The notes under the pieces were generated by a model that saw nothing but the letters and a program-made list of their open reading frames with translations, was not told the DNA's origin and did not search any database. Below, in pieces: positions 17,308 to 25,531 of a DNA stretch of 64,000 nt (positions are counted from its first letter, which is position 1; every line of letters begins with the position of its first letter). The position numbers and the translations under genes were made by a program. The DNA is taken from the NCBI GenBank assembly GCA_965219705.1, contig OZ244789.1, positions 2,790,001 to 2,854,000 of the forward strand, written 5' to 3'. Origin of the DNA: JAJECS01 sp965219705. GTDB lineage: Bacteria > Chloroflexota > UBA11872.

Positions 17308-18825
17308 ATGAGTAGAGTTTCGCGTGCGGGCGCCGCGCCTCCGCTCGTGCTGGCGGTGGACGTTGGCAGCTCGTCGGTGCGCGCGGCGCTCTACGACGCG
17401 CACGGCCGGCGAGTGCGCAAGACGGGTGCGAAAGTCGGGCACCGGTTGCTTGCAACATCGGGCGGCGGTGTCGTCGCGGACGCTGAGGCGTTGAGCGGCT
17501 GCGTCGTCGAAGCCGTTGACGAGACGCTCGCGCAGGCCAGGTCGCGGGCGCGTGACATCGCGGCGGTTGGCTGCAGCGTGTTCGCGTCGAGCGTGCTCGG
17601 GGTCGATGCGGCAGGCCGGGCGCTTACGCCCGTATACACCTATGCGGATGTCCGCAACGCTGAGGATGCCGCCGCGTTGCGGGCGGAGTGGGACGTGGCG
17701 GCGCTCTATGACCGCACCGGCTGTCCCCTGCACGCCAGCTACCTGCCCGCGCGGTTCCGCTGGCTCGCCCGCACGCAACCGGAGCTCATAACGCGCGTCG
17801 AGCGCTGGGTCTCGTTCGGCGAATACCTGTATGGCCGCCTATTCGACCGGCCATGCGGCCTGGGCGTATCGGTGGCCGCCTGGACGGGCTTGCTGGACCG
17901 CCGAACGTTGCGATGGGACGAGGAGACCCTGGCCGCTCTGGGGATGCAGCCGGGCGCGCTCGGGCACATCGACCCGGCCGGCACTGCCCTGCACGGACTC
18001 GCCGCGGCCTGGGCGGAACGCTGGCCGGCCCTCGCCGACGCGGCCTGGTTACCGCCGGTGGCCGACGGTCTGGCCAGCAACGTTGGGACGGCGGCAACCG
18101 ACACCCCGGCGGCGGTGGTGAATCTCGGCACCAGCGCGGCGGTGCGGGCCATCGTGCCGGGGCCGATCGCGGCGGTGCCGCCGGGCCTGTGGGAATACCG
18201 CATTGCGCCGGGTCAATCGCTCCTGGGAGGCGCGCTGACCGACGGCGGCAACATGGTGCGCTGGGTGGCGGAGCTGACCGGCGCGGGTCCCGCGAAAGGA
18301 TGGGACGCGCTCGTGGAGGAGATGCGGCCCGACGATCACGGCCTCACGCTCCTGCCGTTCCTCAGCGGTGAGCGCAGTCCGGGCTGGGACGACCAAGCGC
18401 GGGCGACCATCCATGGCCTGCGACGGAACACGCGGGCCGCCGAGCTGCTGCTTGCGGGTATGGAGGCCGTGACCTACCGCCTCACGTGCATCTACGACCT
18501 GCTCGCCGCCGAGCTGCCGTCGTCCCATTCGGTCATGCTGTCGGGCGGGGGATTCCGCAGGTCGAAGATTTGGGCGCAAATGGTCGCGGACGCGTTTGGG
18601 CGGCCCACGACGCGGTCGTCGGCCGTTGAAGCCACCAGTCGCGGCGCGGCGTTTTGGGCGCTCGATCACCTCGGCGCGATCCAGTCCGGGGACACGGCCG
18701 AAACGCCCGGCGGTGAGCCGCTCATGCCCGTCGCGGCCGACGGAGCGATCTACCGCGCGGCGCTGGCGCGGCAGCAGCGGCTCTATCGACGCATGGCCGG
18801 GGCCGGCGATCTGACGCACGGCTAG
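17308..18825 (+). CDS. FGGY-family carbohydrate kinase, gluconokinase-like
   Basis: A 505-residue FGGY kinase. The N-terminal domain has LAVDVGSSSVRAALYD near residue 15. The C-terminal domain has VNLGTSAAVR, LPFLSGERSPGWDD and MLSGGGFRRSKIW, corresponding to the ATP- and sugar-binding segments. The SGERSP variant and the neighbouring rpiB, tal, pgi and zwf genes favour gluconate as substrate, yielding 6-phosphogluconate, but xylulose or another polyol is possible. The ATG at 17308 is preferred over one nine bases earlier. Its product would join the oxidative pentose phosphate route encoded downstream. Confidence 0.82.
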   Translation: MSRVSRAGAAPPLVLAVDVGSSSVRAALYDAHGRRVRKTGAKVGHRLLATSGGGVVADAEALSGCVVEAVDETLAQARSRARDIAAVGCSVFASSVLGVDAAGRALTPVYTYADVRNAEDAAALRAEWDVAALYDRTGCPLHASYLPARFRWLARTQPELITRVERWVSFGEYLYGRLFDRPCGLGVSVAAWTGLLDRRTLRWDEETLAALGMQPGALGHIDPAGTALHGLAAAWAERWPALADAAWLPPVADGLASNVGTAATDTPAAVVNLGTSAAVRAIVPGPIAAVPPGLWEYRIAPGQSLLGGALTDGGNMVRWVAELTGAGPAKGWDALVEEMRPDDHGLTLLPFLSGERSPGWDDQARATIHGLRRNTRAAELLLAGMEAVTYRLTCIYDLLAAELPSSHSVMLSGGGFRRSKIWAQMVADAFGRPTTRSSAVEATSRGAAFWALDHLGAIQSGDTAETPGGEPLMPVAADGAIYRAALARQQRLYRRMAGAGDLTHG

Positions 18826-18896
18826 CGCCCACCGCTGGCGTATCCTGAGAGGCGCGTCAGCCGCCGGCGATGCCGCCGGGGTGACAGGAGGCATGC

Positions 18897-19358
18897 GTGC
18901 GCGTTGCCGTCGGCGTCGACCACCGCGGATTCGCGGTCAAGGACGAGCTCATCGCCCTGCTCGCGGCGGCCGGCCATGAGGTGCTGGACCTAGGGACCGA
19001 CTCCGCTGCCTCGGTTGACTATCCCGACTTCGCGGCCGCGGTCGGACAGGCCATCGTGGACGGCGAGGCCGCCCGGGGCATCGTGGTGTGCGGCAGCGGG
19101 GTCGGGGCGTGCGTGGCGGCTAACAAGATCGCCGGAGTTCGCGCGGCCATCTGCCACGACACCTATTCGGCGCATCAGGGCGTCGAGCATGACGACATGA
19201 ACCTCCTATGCCTGGGCTCGGAGATCGTGGGCATGTCGCTGATCGCAGAAATCGTGCCGACGTTTCTGGGCGCGGAATTCACCGGCGCGGAGGATCGCTA
19301 TGTCCGCCGGCTGCGCAAGGTGCAGGCACTCGAGCGCGGTGAGCGGCTCTCGCCGTAG
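18897..19358 (+). CDS. rpiB: Ribose 5-phosphate isomerase B
   Basis: A 153-residue RpiB/LacAB-family protein: VDHRGFAVKDEL at residue 7, VCGSGVGACVAANKIAGVR around the catalytic cysteine, and CHDTYSAHQGVEHDDMN containing the base and phosphate-binding residues. It interconverts ribose 5-phosphate and ribulose 5-phosphate. The GTG start is preceded by AGGAGG at about six bases. It lies between the gluconokinase-like and transaldolase genes on the same strand, within a pentose phosphate cluster. Confidence 0.93.
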   Translation: MRVAVGVDHRGFAVKDELIALLAAAGHEVLDLGTDSAASVDYPDFAAAVGQAIVDGEAARGIVVCGSGVGACVAANKIAGVRAAICHDTYSAHQGVEHDDMNLLCLGSEIVGMSLIAEIVPTFLGAEFTGAEDRYVRRLRKVQALERGERLSP

Positions 19359-19487
19359 AACGAACGGCATTGCCGCCGCGGCCGCCGCTGCTACGCTTCC
19401 AATTGAGCCATGGTGTCCGCTTCGCGCGGAACCGCCCGCTGGTCCCCCAGTTGCCTTTGGCCCGTGCGTGATAAGGAGTCGCTGTCC

Positions 19488-20615
19488 ATGATGCGCAACC
19501 CGCTGCAGGAACTCGTCGACCAGGGCCAGAGCGTCTGGCTCGACTACCTCAGCCGCGATCTCATCCGCTCAGGCCAGCTTGAGCAAATGATTGCGAACGA
19601 CGGGCTGCGCGGCATCACGTCGAATCCGACGATCTTTCACGGCGCGATCTCCGGCAGCGATACCTACGACGAGGAGATCGCGCCGCTTTCCGCGAACGGC
19701 CTGGACGCCGAGGCAATCTTCGAGACGCTGGCGATCGCGGACATTCGCGCCGCCTGCGACATCTTGATGCGGGTCTACGAGGCCTCGCAGGGTCGGGACG
19801 GCTTCGTGAGCCTTGAAGTGTCGCCGCATTTGGCGCGGGACACGGAGGGCACGGTGTCAGCCGCCCGGCGGCTGGCGGCTCGTGTGGATTCGCGCAATCT
19901 CATGATCAAGGTGCCGGCCACGTGCGAGGGACTGCCGGCCATCGAAACGCTGCTCGGCGAGGGCATCAACGTCAACATCACGCTGATTTTCGCGCAGGAG
20001 GTCTACCGCGCGGTTGCCGAGACATACATCAACGCCCTCGACGCACGCGCCGCTCGCGGCGACTCCGTCGACGACGTGGCGTCGGTGGCGAGTACCTTCG
20101 TCAGCCGCATCGACACCGCCGTCGACGCCCAGCTCGAAGCGCTGGCTGAGAGCCGGCCCGATGCGGCGAAGGAGGCCCGCGCCTTGCTCGGCCAGGCAGC
20201 CGTCGCGAATTCCAAGGCCGTGTACCGGATATTCGAGGAGGTTTTTGGCGGTGAGCGCTTCCAGCGGCTGGCGGCTCGCGGGGCGCGCCGGCAACGGCCG
20301 CTCTGGGCCAGCACCAGCACCAAGAACCCGGACTACCCTCCCACGCTCTACGTCGACGAGCTGATCGGTCCCGACACCGTCAACACGATGCCCGAAAACA
20401 CCATGACGGCGTTCCGCGACCAGGGTGAGGTGCAGGAGACGGTCCGCGCCGACCAGGAGTTCTGGAATGAGGTGCTCGAGCGGCTCAAGCGGCTTGGCAT
20501 TGACCTCGACGCGGTGATGGTTCAGCTGGAGGACGAGGGCGTCCAGAAATTCGCGGACTCCTACGACGACCTTCTGGCCGATCTGGACGCGAAGGCCGGG
20601 GCGCTGGGCGGGTAG
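19488..20615 (+). CDS. tal: Transaldolase
   Basis: A 375-residue long-form transaldolase. The N terminus has LVDQGQSVWLDYLSRD and the TSNPTIFHGAI segment; the Schiff-base lysine is in LMIKVPAT near residue 140, followed by INVNITLIFAQEVY. It transfers dihydroxyacetone units between sedoheptulose 7-phosphate and glyceraldehyde 3-phosphate. The ATG at 19488 has AAGGAG nine bases upstream; a frame reaching 19410 is not protein-like. Only two bases separate its stop from pgi, reminiscent of the Tal-Pgi fusion proteins of some bacteria, but here the genes are in different frames. Confidence 0.94.
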   Translation: MMRNPLQELVDQGQSVWLDYLSRDLIRSGQLEQMIANDGLRGITSNPTIFHGAISGSDTYDEEIAPLSANGLDAEAIFETLAIADIRAACDILMRVYEASQGRDGFVSLEVSPHLARDTEGTVSAARRLAARVDSRNLMIKVPATCEGLPAIETLLGEGINVNITLIFAQEVYRAVAETYINALDARAARGDSVDDVASVASTFVSRIDTAVDAQLEALAESRPDAAKEARALLGQAAVANSKAVYRIFEEVFGGERFQRLAARGARRQRPLWASTSTKNPDYPPTLYVDELIGPDTVNTMPENTMTAFRDQGEVQETVRADQEFWNEVLERLKRLGIDLDAVMVQLEDEGVQKFADSYDDLLADLDAKAGALGG

Positions 20616-20617
20616 CC

Positions 20618-22282
20618 GTGACCTCGACGCCCAGGCTGGTGATGCACGCCACCGCCTTGGACATCTCCGATGCCGAGGCTCGGGCGCGTGCGGAAGGACT
20701 GGTTCCGCGGCTCTCGGATGGGGACGCCTCGCTATGGTCCGCCGAGGCCGGGCAGCAAGCCGAAATCGCGAACCTCTTGGGCTGGATTCGCATCGCGGAG
20801 CGGCTCGCGCCGGAAGCTGGCGCCATTTCCCAATGGGCAGCCGAGACATCCGCCGGGATCGACGACGTAGTGCTGCTGGGCATGGGCGGGAGCAGCCTGG
20901 CGCCGGAGGTGATGGCCGCGATGCTGCCCCCGGCCGCGGGACGGCCGCGTCTGACGGTTCTCGACTCCACGGACCCCGCGACCGTGCGGCGCGTGAGCGG
21001 CGCCGTCGATCTCGAGCGCACGCTCTTCATCGTGGCCAGCAAGTCCGGCGGCACGTTGGAGACGGCGGTGCTCTACGCCACGTTTCGGGCGCAATACGCG
21101 GACCGCAACTTGCCGGACGCCGGGTCGCACTTCGTCGCGATCACGGACCCGGGAAGCTCGCTGGCGCGGCGCGCGTCGGACGAGGGGTTCGCTCGCACGT
21201 TCCTCAACGATTCCCGGATCGGCGGGCGCTATTCAGCCCTCTCATACTTCGGTCTCGTGCCGGCGGCGCTCATCGGTCTTGACATCGCGGCGGTGCTGGC
21301 CGGGGCTGTCGACTTCGGCGGACAGGCCCTGCAAGAGGCCAACATTGAGGAGAACTCAGCCATTAGTCTGGGGCTCGCGCTCGGCGTGCTGGCCCAGCGA
21401 GGGCGGGACAAGCTGACGCTCGTGCTTTCGCCGCGGGCGGGGCCGTTGGGAGCGTGGATCGAGCAGTTGATTGCCGAGAGCACCGGCAAGCAGGGATACG
21501 GCGTCGTCCCGGTCGACGGCGAGACGCTCGGCGACCCGTCGGTGTACGGCGACGACCGGGTGTTCGTGGGCATTTTTGTTGGCGACGAGCCGATCAACAG
21601 TTTGGATGCGCTGGCAGCCGCTGGACATCCGGTTATTCGACTCACGATGGGCAATGTCCACGATCTGGGGGCCGAATTCTTGCGCTGGGAGCTTGCGACA
21701 GCCGTCGCGGGATGGGTGCTTGGCATCAACCCCTTCGACCAGCCGAACGTCGAGGAGAGCAAGGCCAACACGGCGCGGGTGCTTGGCGGCGCACCGCTCG
21801 CAGAGAATGGGGGCGGCCCGACGGCGGGGACGGCCCTGCGTGTGTCTGGCGCGTCCGGCATGACCGCGGCCGAGGCGGTGACGCAATTCCTCGGCGACAC
21901 CGCTCCGGGGGACTACGTGTCGATCCACGCCTACCTCGACCGCACGTCGGCGCATGAGGCCCGGCTTCGCCAGATTCAAACATCGATCCGCGACGGCACC
22001 GGGCGAGCCACCACGCTGGGGTTCGGCCCGCGGTTTCTCCATTCGACCGGGCAACTGCACAAGGGTGGACCGAATAGGGGCGTATTCATGCAGATCACTT
22101 GCGATCACCGAGAGGACGTGCCCATTCCGGGCGAGGCGTATCAATTCGGCGCGCTGATCGACGCGCAGGCCGAAGGCGATTTGCAGTCGCTGCGCGATAA
22201 GGATCGCCGGATTCTGCGCCTGGTGGCGCACGAGCCGGCGTCGGCGCTCGACGAGCTTATGGCTATCGTGGAGACGCTGTGA
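20618..22282 (+). CDS. pgi: Glucose-6-phosphate isomerase
   Basis: A 554-residue protein with two SIS domains: GMGGSSLAPEV near residue 90 and SKSGGTLETAV near 142 are the phosphosugar-binding loops, and GINPFDQPNVEESK carries conserved C-terminal active-site residues. It interconverts glucose 6-phosphate and fructose 6-phosphate. GTG start two bases after tal; the last base of its stop is the first of the zwf ATG (TGATG). The N-terminal region is divergent from classical Pgi, as in Pgi modules that are fused to transaldolase in other bacteria. Confidence 0.92.
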   Translation: MTSTPRLVMHATALDISDAEARARAEGLVPRLSDGDASLWSAEAGQQAEIANLLGWIRIAERLAPEAGAISQWAAETSAGIDDVVLLGMGGSSLAPEVMAAMLPPAAGRPRLTVLDSTDPATVRRVSGAVDLERTLFIVASKSGGTLETAVLYATFRAQYADRNLPDAGSHFVAITDPGSSLARRASDEGFARTFLNDSRIGGRYSALSYFGLVPAALIGLDIAAVLAGAVDFGGQALQEANIEENSAISLGLALGVLAQRGRDKLTLVLSPRAGPLGAWIEQLIAESTGKQGYGVVPVDGETLGDPSVYGDDRVFVGIFVGDEPINSLDALAAAGHPVIRLTMGNVHDLGAEFLRWELATAVAGWVLGINPFDQPNVEESKANTARVLGGAPLAENGGGPTAGTALRVSGASGMTAAEAVTQFLGDTAPGDYVSIHAYLDRTSAHEARLRQIQTSIRDGTGRATTLGFGPRFLHSTGQLHKGGPNRGVFMQITCDHREDVPIPGEAYQFGALIDAQAEGDLQSLRDKDRRILRLVAHEPASALDELMAIVETL

Positions 22283-23850
22283 TGAGCGCTACCCAGGACA
22301 TGGCCCCCGCCACCGCCGCCGTCGCCTCCGACGGCCAACCGGCGCGCGTGGAAGACGATGCCCCGAGGACCGGCGATCCCCAGGCGCTGATCATCTTTGG
22401 CGGCTCCGGAGACTTGGCCGCCCGCAAGCTCATTCCGGCGCTCTACAACCTGCGGCGGGATGGACTGTTGCCGGAACGGTTCGTTGTGGCGGGGCAGGGG
22501 CGCCGCCCCATGGACGACGAGACCTATCGCACGCGCTTGCTCGAGGCGGCGTCGCGCTACTCGCGATCCGGTCCACCGCAGCCGGAAAGCTGGAACGCGT
22601 TTGCCGAGCGTCTGCACTACCTCCGAGGCGACTCCAGCGACGCCGAGGGCTTCACCCGCCTCACCGAGGAGCTTCCGCGCCTCGAGGAAGCGCACGGGAC
22701 CGGCGGCAACCGCATCTTCTACCTCGCCACCCAGCCCAGTCTGTTCCCCGAGATCATCAGGCGCCTTGGGGAATCCGGGCTGACCCAGGGACCCGGAACC
22801 TGCCGCATCGTCATCGAGAAGCCGTTCGGCCGCGATCTCGAATCCGCCGCCTCGCTCCATGCCATCGCCAACAGCGTCTTCGATGAATCCCAGATCTATC
22901 GGATCGATCACTATCTGGGTAAGGAGACGGTGCAGAACGTGCTGGTGTTCCGCTTTGCGAACAGCATCTTCGAGCCGGTCTGGAATCGCCGCTACGTGTC
23001 CCACGTGCAGATCACCGTGGCGGAGGAAGTTGGAGTCGAGGGCCGCGGCCGCTATTACGAAGAGGCTGGAGCGCTGCGCGACATCATGCAGAACCACATG
23101 ATGCAGCTGTTGGCCGTCGTCGCCATGGAGCCGCCGGTGGATTTCGGCGCCGACTCGATTCGCGACGAGAAGGTGAAAGTCCTGCGTGCCCTGCGGCGCA
23201 TGACGGTCGCCGACGTGCGGAAACACGTCGTGCGCGCGTCATATATCGCGGGGCGCATTCACAGTGAAGAGGTACCGGCCTATCGCAGCGAAGACGGCGT
23301 GGCCGACGACTCGCTCACCGAGACCTACGTCGCGGCGCGCTGGTTCATCGATAGCTGGCGCTGGCAGGGCGTGCCCTTCTACATGCGCACGGGCAAGCGC
23401 CTGCCGAAGCGGGCCACCGAGATCGCGATTCAATTCAGGAGCGTGCCGCACCGGCTCTTCAGCGATTCGAGTCCGGACGGCGTTCCGCCCAACCGTCTCG
23501 TCATGCGCATCCAGCCGAATGAGGGTATCTCGATCACCTTCGAGGCCAAGCAACCCGGACCCTCGGTGCGCGTGCGACCGGTTCGCATGGACTTTGGCTA
23601 CGGCCAGGGGTTCGCCGAGGAATCCCCCGATGCCTACGAGCGGCTGCTGCTCGACGTGATGCTGGGCGACCAAACGCTCTTCATCCGGCGGGATGAAGCC
23701 CAGGCGGCCTGGGCCGCGGTCATGCCCGTGCTCTCGGCGTGGCGCTTCGACGACGGCCACCCGCTGCATGCCTACCAGGCCGGAACGTGGGGCCCCGACG
23801 CCGCCGACGATCTGCTCGCGTCGGACGGATTCCGCTGGCGGCGTCTGTAG
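22282..23850 (+). CDS. zwf: Glucose-6-phosphate 1-dehydrogenase
   Basis: A 522-residue enzyme with the N-terminal NADP-binding IFGGSGDLAARKLIPAL near residue 36, the conserved EKPFGRDL, and the active-site RIDHYLGKE near residue 208, followed by the C-terminal Zwf domain. It oxidises glucose 6-phosphate to 6-phosphogluconolactone and makes NADPH, the committed step of the oxidative pentose phosphate pathway. Start overlaps the pgi stop. The first ~30 residues are an Ala-rich, probably disordered extension. Neither pgl nor gnd is adjacent. Confidence 0.95.
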   Translation: MSATQDMAPATAAVASDGQPARVEDDAPRTGDPQALIIFGGSGDLAARKLIPALYNLRRDGLLPERFVVAGQGRRPMDDETYRTRLLEAASRYSRSGPPQPESWNAFAERLHYLRGDSSDAEGFTRLTEELPRLEEAHGTGGNRIFYLATQPSLFPEIIRRLGESGLTQGPGTCRIVIEKPFGRDLESAASLHAIANSVFDESQIYRIDHYLGKETVQNVLVFRFANSIFEPVWNRRYVSHVQITVAEEVGVEGRGRYYEEAGALRDIMQNHMMQLLAVVAMEPPVDFGADSIRDEKVKVLRALRRMTVADVRKHVVRASYIAGRIHSEEVPAYRSEDGVADDSLTETYVAARWFIDSWRWQGVPFYMRTGKRLPKRATEIAIQFRSVPHRLFSDSSPDGVPPNRLVMRIQPNEGISITFEAKQPGPSVRVRPVRMDFGYGQGFAEESPDAYERLLLDVMLGDQTLFIRRDEAQAAWAAVMPVLSAWRFDDGHPLHAYQAGTWGPDAADDLLASDGFRWRRL

Positions 23851-24036
23851 CGCACCGGCGCCCGCTGGAGCGACGCAGGGGACGAGGCGCAGCGGTTGGG
23901 AATTCCTCACGGCGTTCCGACTGGGGATACCAGCACAAGCCAGGTGACCCACGGCGAAGAGACGCACATCCGCGTATGTTCGTAGTTTGTATGGTATTCT
24001 TGGCACGCGGCAGGGGCACCGAAAGGCCGCTGTGCC

Positions 24037-24936
24037 GTGCGACTGGACGTCCGTCCCATTCAGTGCCGTTCCGCCCTCAATCGCGTGCGCGGCATGCCCT
24101 TCAAGTGGAGCCTGAATCCGTATCGGGGCTGTAGCCACGCCTGCTGGTATTGCTACGCGCGGCAGACGCACACCTATTTCGACCTCGACGGCGGACGCGA
24201 CTTCGAGCGCATCGTCTTCGCCAAGGTCAACGTCGCCGAGCGGCTGCGAGCTCAGATTCAATCGCCGCGCTGGAAGCGGGAAACCGTAGCGGTTGGCGCG
24301 GCGACCGATCCCTATCAGCCGGTCGAGGGTCGTCTCAAGCTCACGCGCGCCTGCCTGCGTGAGTTCCTGGCAGCCCGATCGCCGGTCAGCCTGATCACCA
24401 AGTCAACGTTGCTGCGCCGCGACGGCGCTCTCCTGCAGGACCTTGCGCTGGCCGCCGGCGTGTCCGTCACGGTGTCCATCCCCATCGCGGACGCGAACCT
24501 CGCTCGCCGCATCGAGCCGGGGACGCCACCGCCGGACGAGCGCTTTCGACTCGTTGCCGAGCTGGCGCGGCTCGACCTGGACGTGGGCGTCAACATGGCG
24601 CCGGTGTTGCCGGGGCTGACGGACTCGAACGACGCGATCGAGGCGCTGATGCGGCGGGCGCACGACCATGGCGCGCGGCGCGTGGGCGTGATGATGCTGC
24701 ATCTCGATACGGAGCCGAAGCGCTGGTTCATGCGCAACCTGCGGCGCTATTTCCCGCACCTGGAGTCGCTCTATGCCGGCCTGTATCCGGGGGAGACGCG
24801 CTACGTGGATCAATCGGTTGCCGATGACCTGGGCGCTCGTGCGCAGGCGCTGCGGCAAACGGTTGGCGACACGCGAGAGCTGTTGCCGGTGCTCGGCCCG
24901 CCGCCGCCTCCGGCGCAGCTAGTGCTGGCGATGTGA
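24037..24936 (+). CDS. SPL-like radical SAM protein
   Basis: A 299-residue radical SAM protein. The cluster motif is CSHACWYC near residue 32 (CX3CX2C), preceded by SLNPYRG and followed by YARQTHTYFDLD, the signature of the Rv2578c/SPL-like group related to spore photoproduct lyase. GAATDPYQPVE is also typical. These proteins are widespread, and few are characterised. GTG start. An AT-rich stretch at about 23975-24000, just upstream, is the most promoter-like sequence in the gap from zwf. Its last 18 bases overlap the convergent P-loop kinase gene. Confidence 0.88.
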   Translation: MRLDVRPIQCRSALNRVRGMPFKWSLNPYRGCSHACWYCYARQTHTYFDLDGGRDFERIVFAKVNVAERLRAQIQSPRWKRETVAVGAATDPYQPVEGRLKLTRACLREFLAARSPVSLITKSTLLRRDGALLQDLALAAGVSVTVSIPIADANLARRIEPGTPPPDERFRLVAELARLDLDVGVNMAPVLPGLTDSNDAIEALMRRAHDHGARRVGVMMLHLDTEPKRWFMRNLRRYFPHLESLYAGLYPGETRYVDQSVADDLGARAQALRQTVGDTRELLPVLGPPPPPAQLVLAM

Positions 24937-25506
24937 CGGAGTCTGGTCCGCCAATTTCCCGAGCCACTCGTCCACCTCGCGCTGGGAGCGCAGCCGCAGC
25001 GCCTGTCCGCCGCGATGCTCGAGCTCGGCGGCCAGGCCGGTGTAGAGGCGTCGCCGCCGCCGGTGGACGCGGATATTCCACAGCCACAGGCTGTCGTGTC
25101 TCAGGACTGCATTTCGAAAAGATTCACGCTGCGTGCCCCAGAGCGGCTTGCTCGACCGCAGGCGCCGCAGGGTGCGCCGCAGCACCCGCCAGTTCGCTAT
25201 CCGCAGGCGGAGGTCCAGCCACACCAGCATTTCGACCCGTGACCAGTACACTGCGCGAACTTTCCGATAGTTGCCCTCCACCACCCAAGCGTCGCCCGCC
25301 AGGGCGCGTTGCACCGCATCGGCGAACTCCGCGTCCGGCGGCTTGGCCCAGTCGGGATGGACCCAATGCAGGGCGTCAAGCTCAACGTGCGGAGCATCCA
25401 CGAGGCAGGCAAGCCGCCGGGCAACGGTGGTCTTGCCCGAGCCGGAAAGGCCGACAACCGATATCCGACGTGGAGGTTGCGGAGAGCGTGATGTGGACAG
25501 ACCCAC
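24919..25506 (-). CDS. P-loop nucleotide kinase-like protein (adenylate kinase/FlaR-like)
   Basis: A 195-residue P-loop protein with Walker A GLSGSGKTT at residue 19, followed by LDALHWVHPDW, VVEGNYRK and a basic Arg-rich lid (VLRRTLRRLRSSKPLWG). This arrangement is typical of the small AAA/adenylate-kinase-like proteins often annotated as DNA topology modulation protein FlaR, whose substrate is unknown. The C terminus overlaps the convergent radical SAM gene by 18 bases. GTG start; it lies 25 bases after the chelatase stop on the same strand, so it may be last in the lgt-chelatase operon. Confidence 0.8.
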   Translation of the reverse strand: MGLSTSRSPQPPRRISVVGLSGSGKTTVARRLACLVDAPHVELDALHWVHPDWAKPPDAEFADAVQRALAGDAWVVEGNYRKVRAVYWSRVEMLVWLDLRLRIANWRVLRRTLRRLRSSKPLWGTQRESFRNAVLRHDSLWLWNIRVHRRRRRLYTGLAAELEHRGGQALRLRSQREVDEWLGKLADQTPSHRQH

Positions 25507-25531
25507 GCTTCGTCCCGGTCGGCGGGGCGGC

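Noticed and set aside
23970..24000. Possible LexA box before the radical SAM gene
   Set aside because: Only one half-site-like TGTTCG is present; no symmetric partner.
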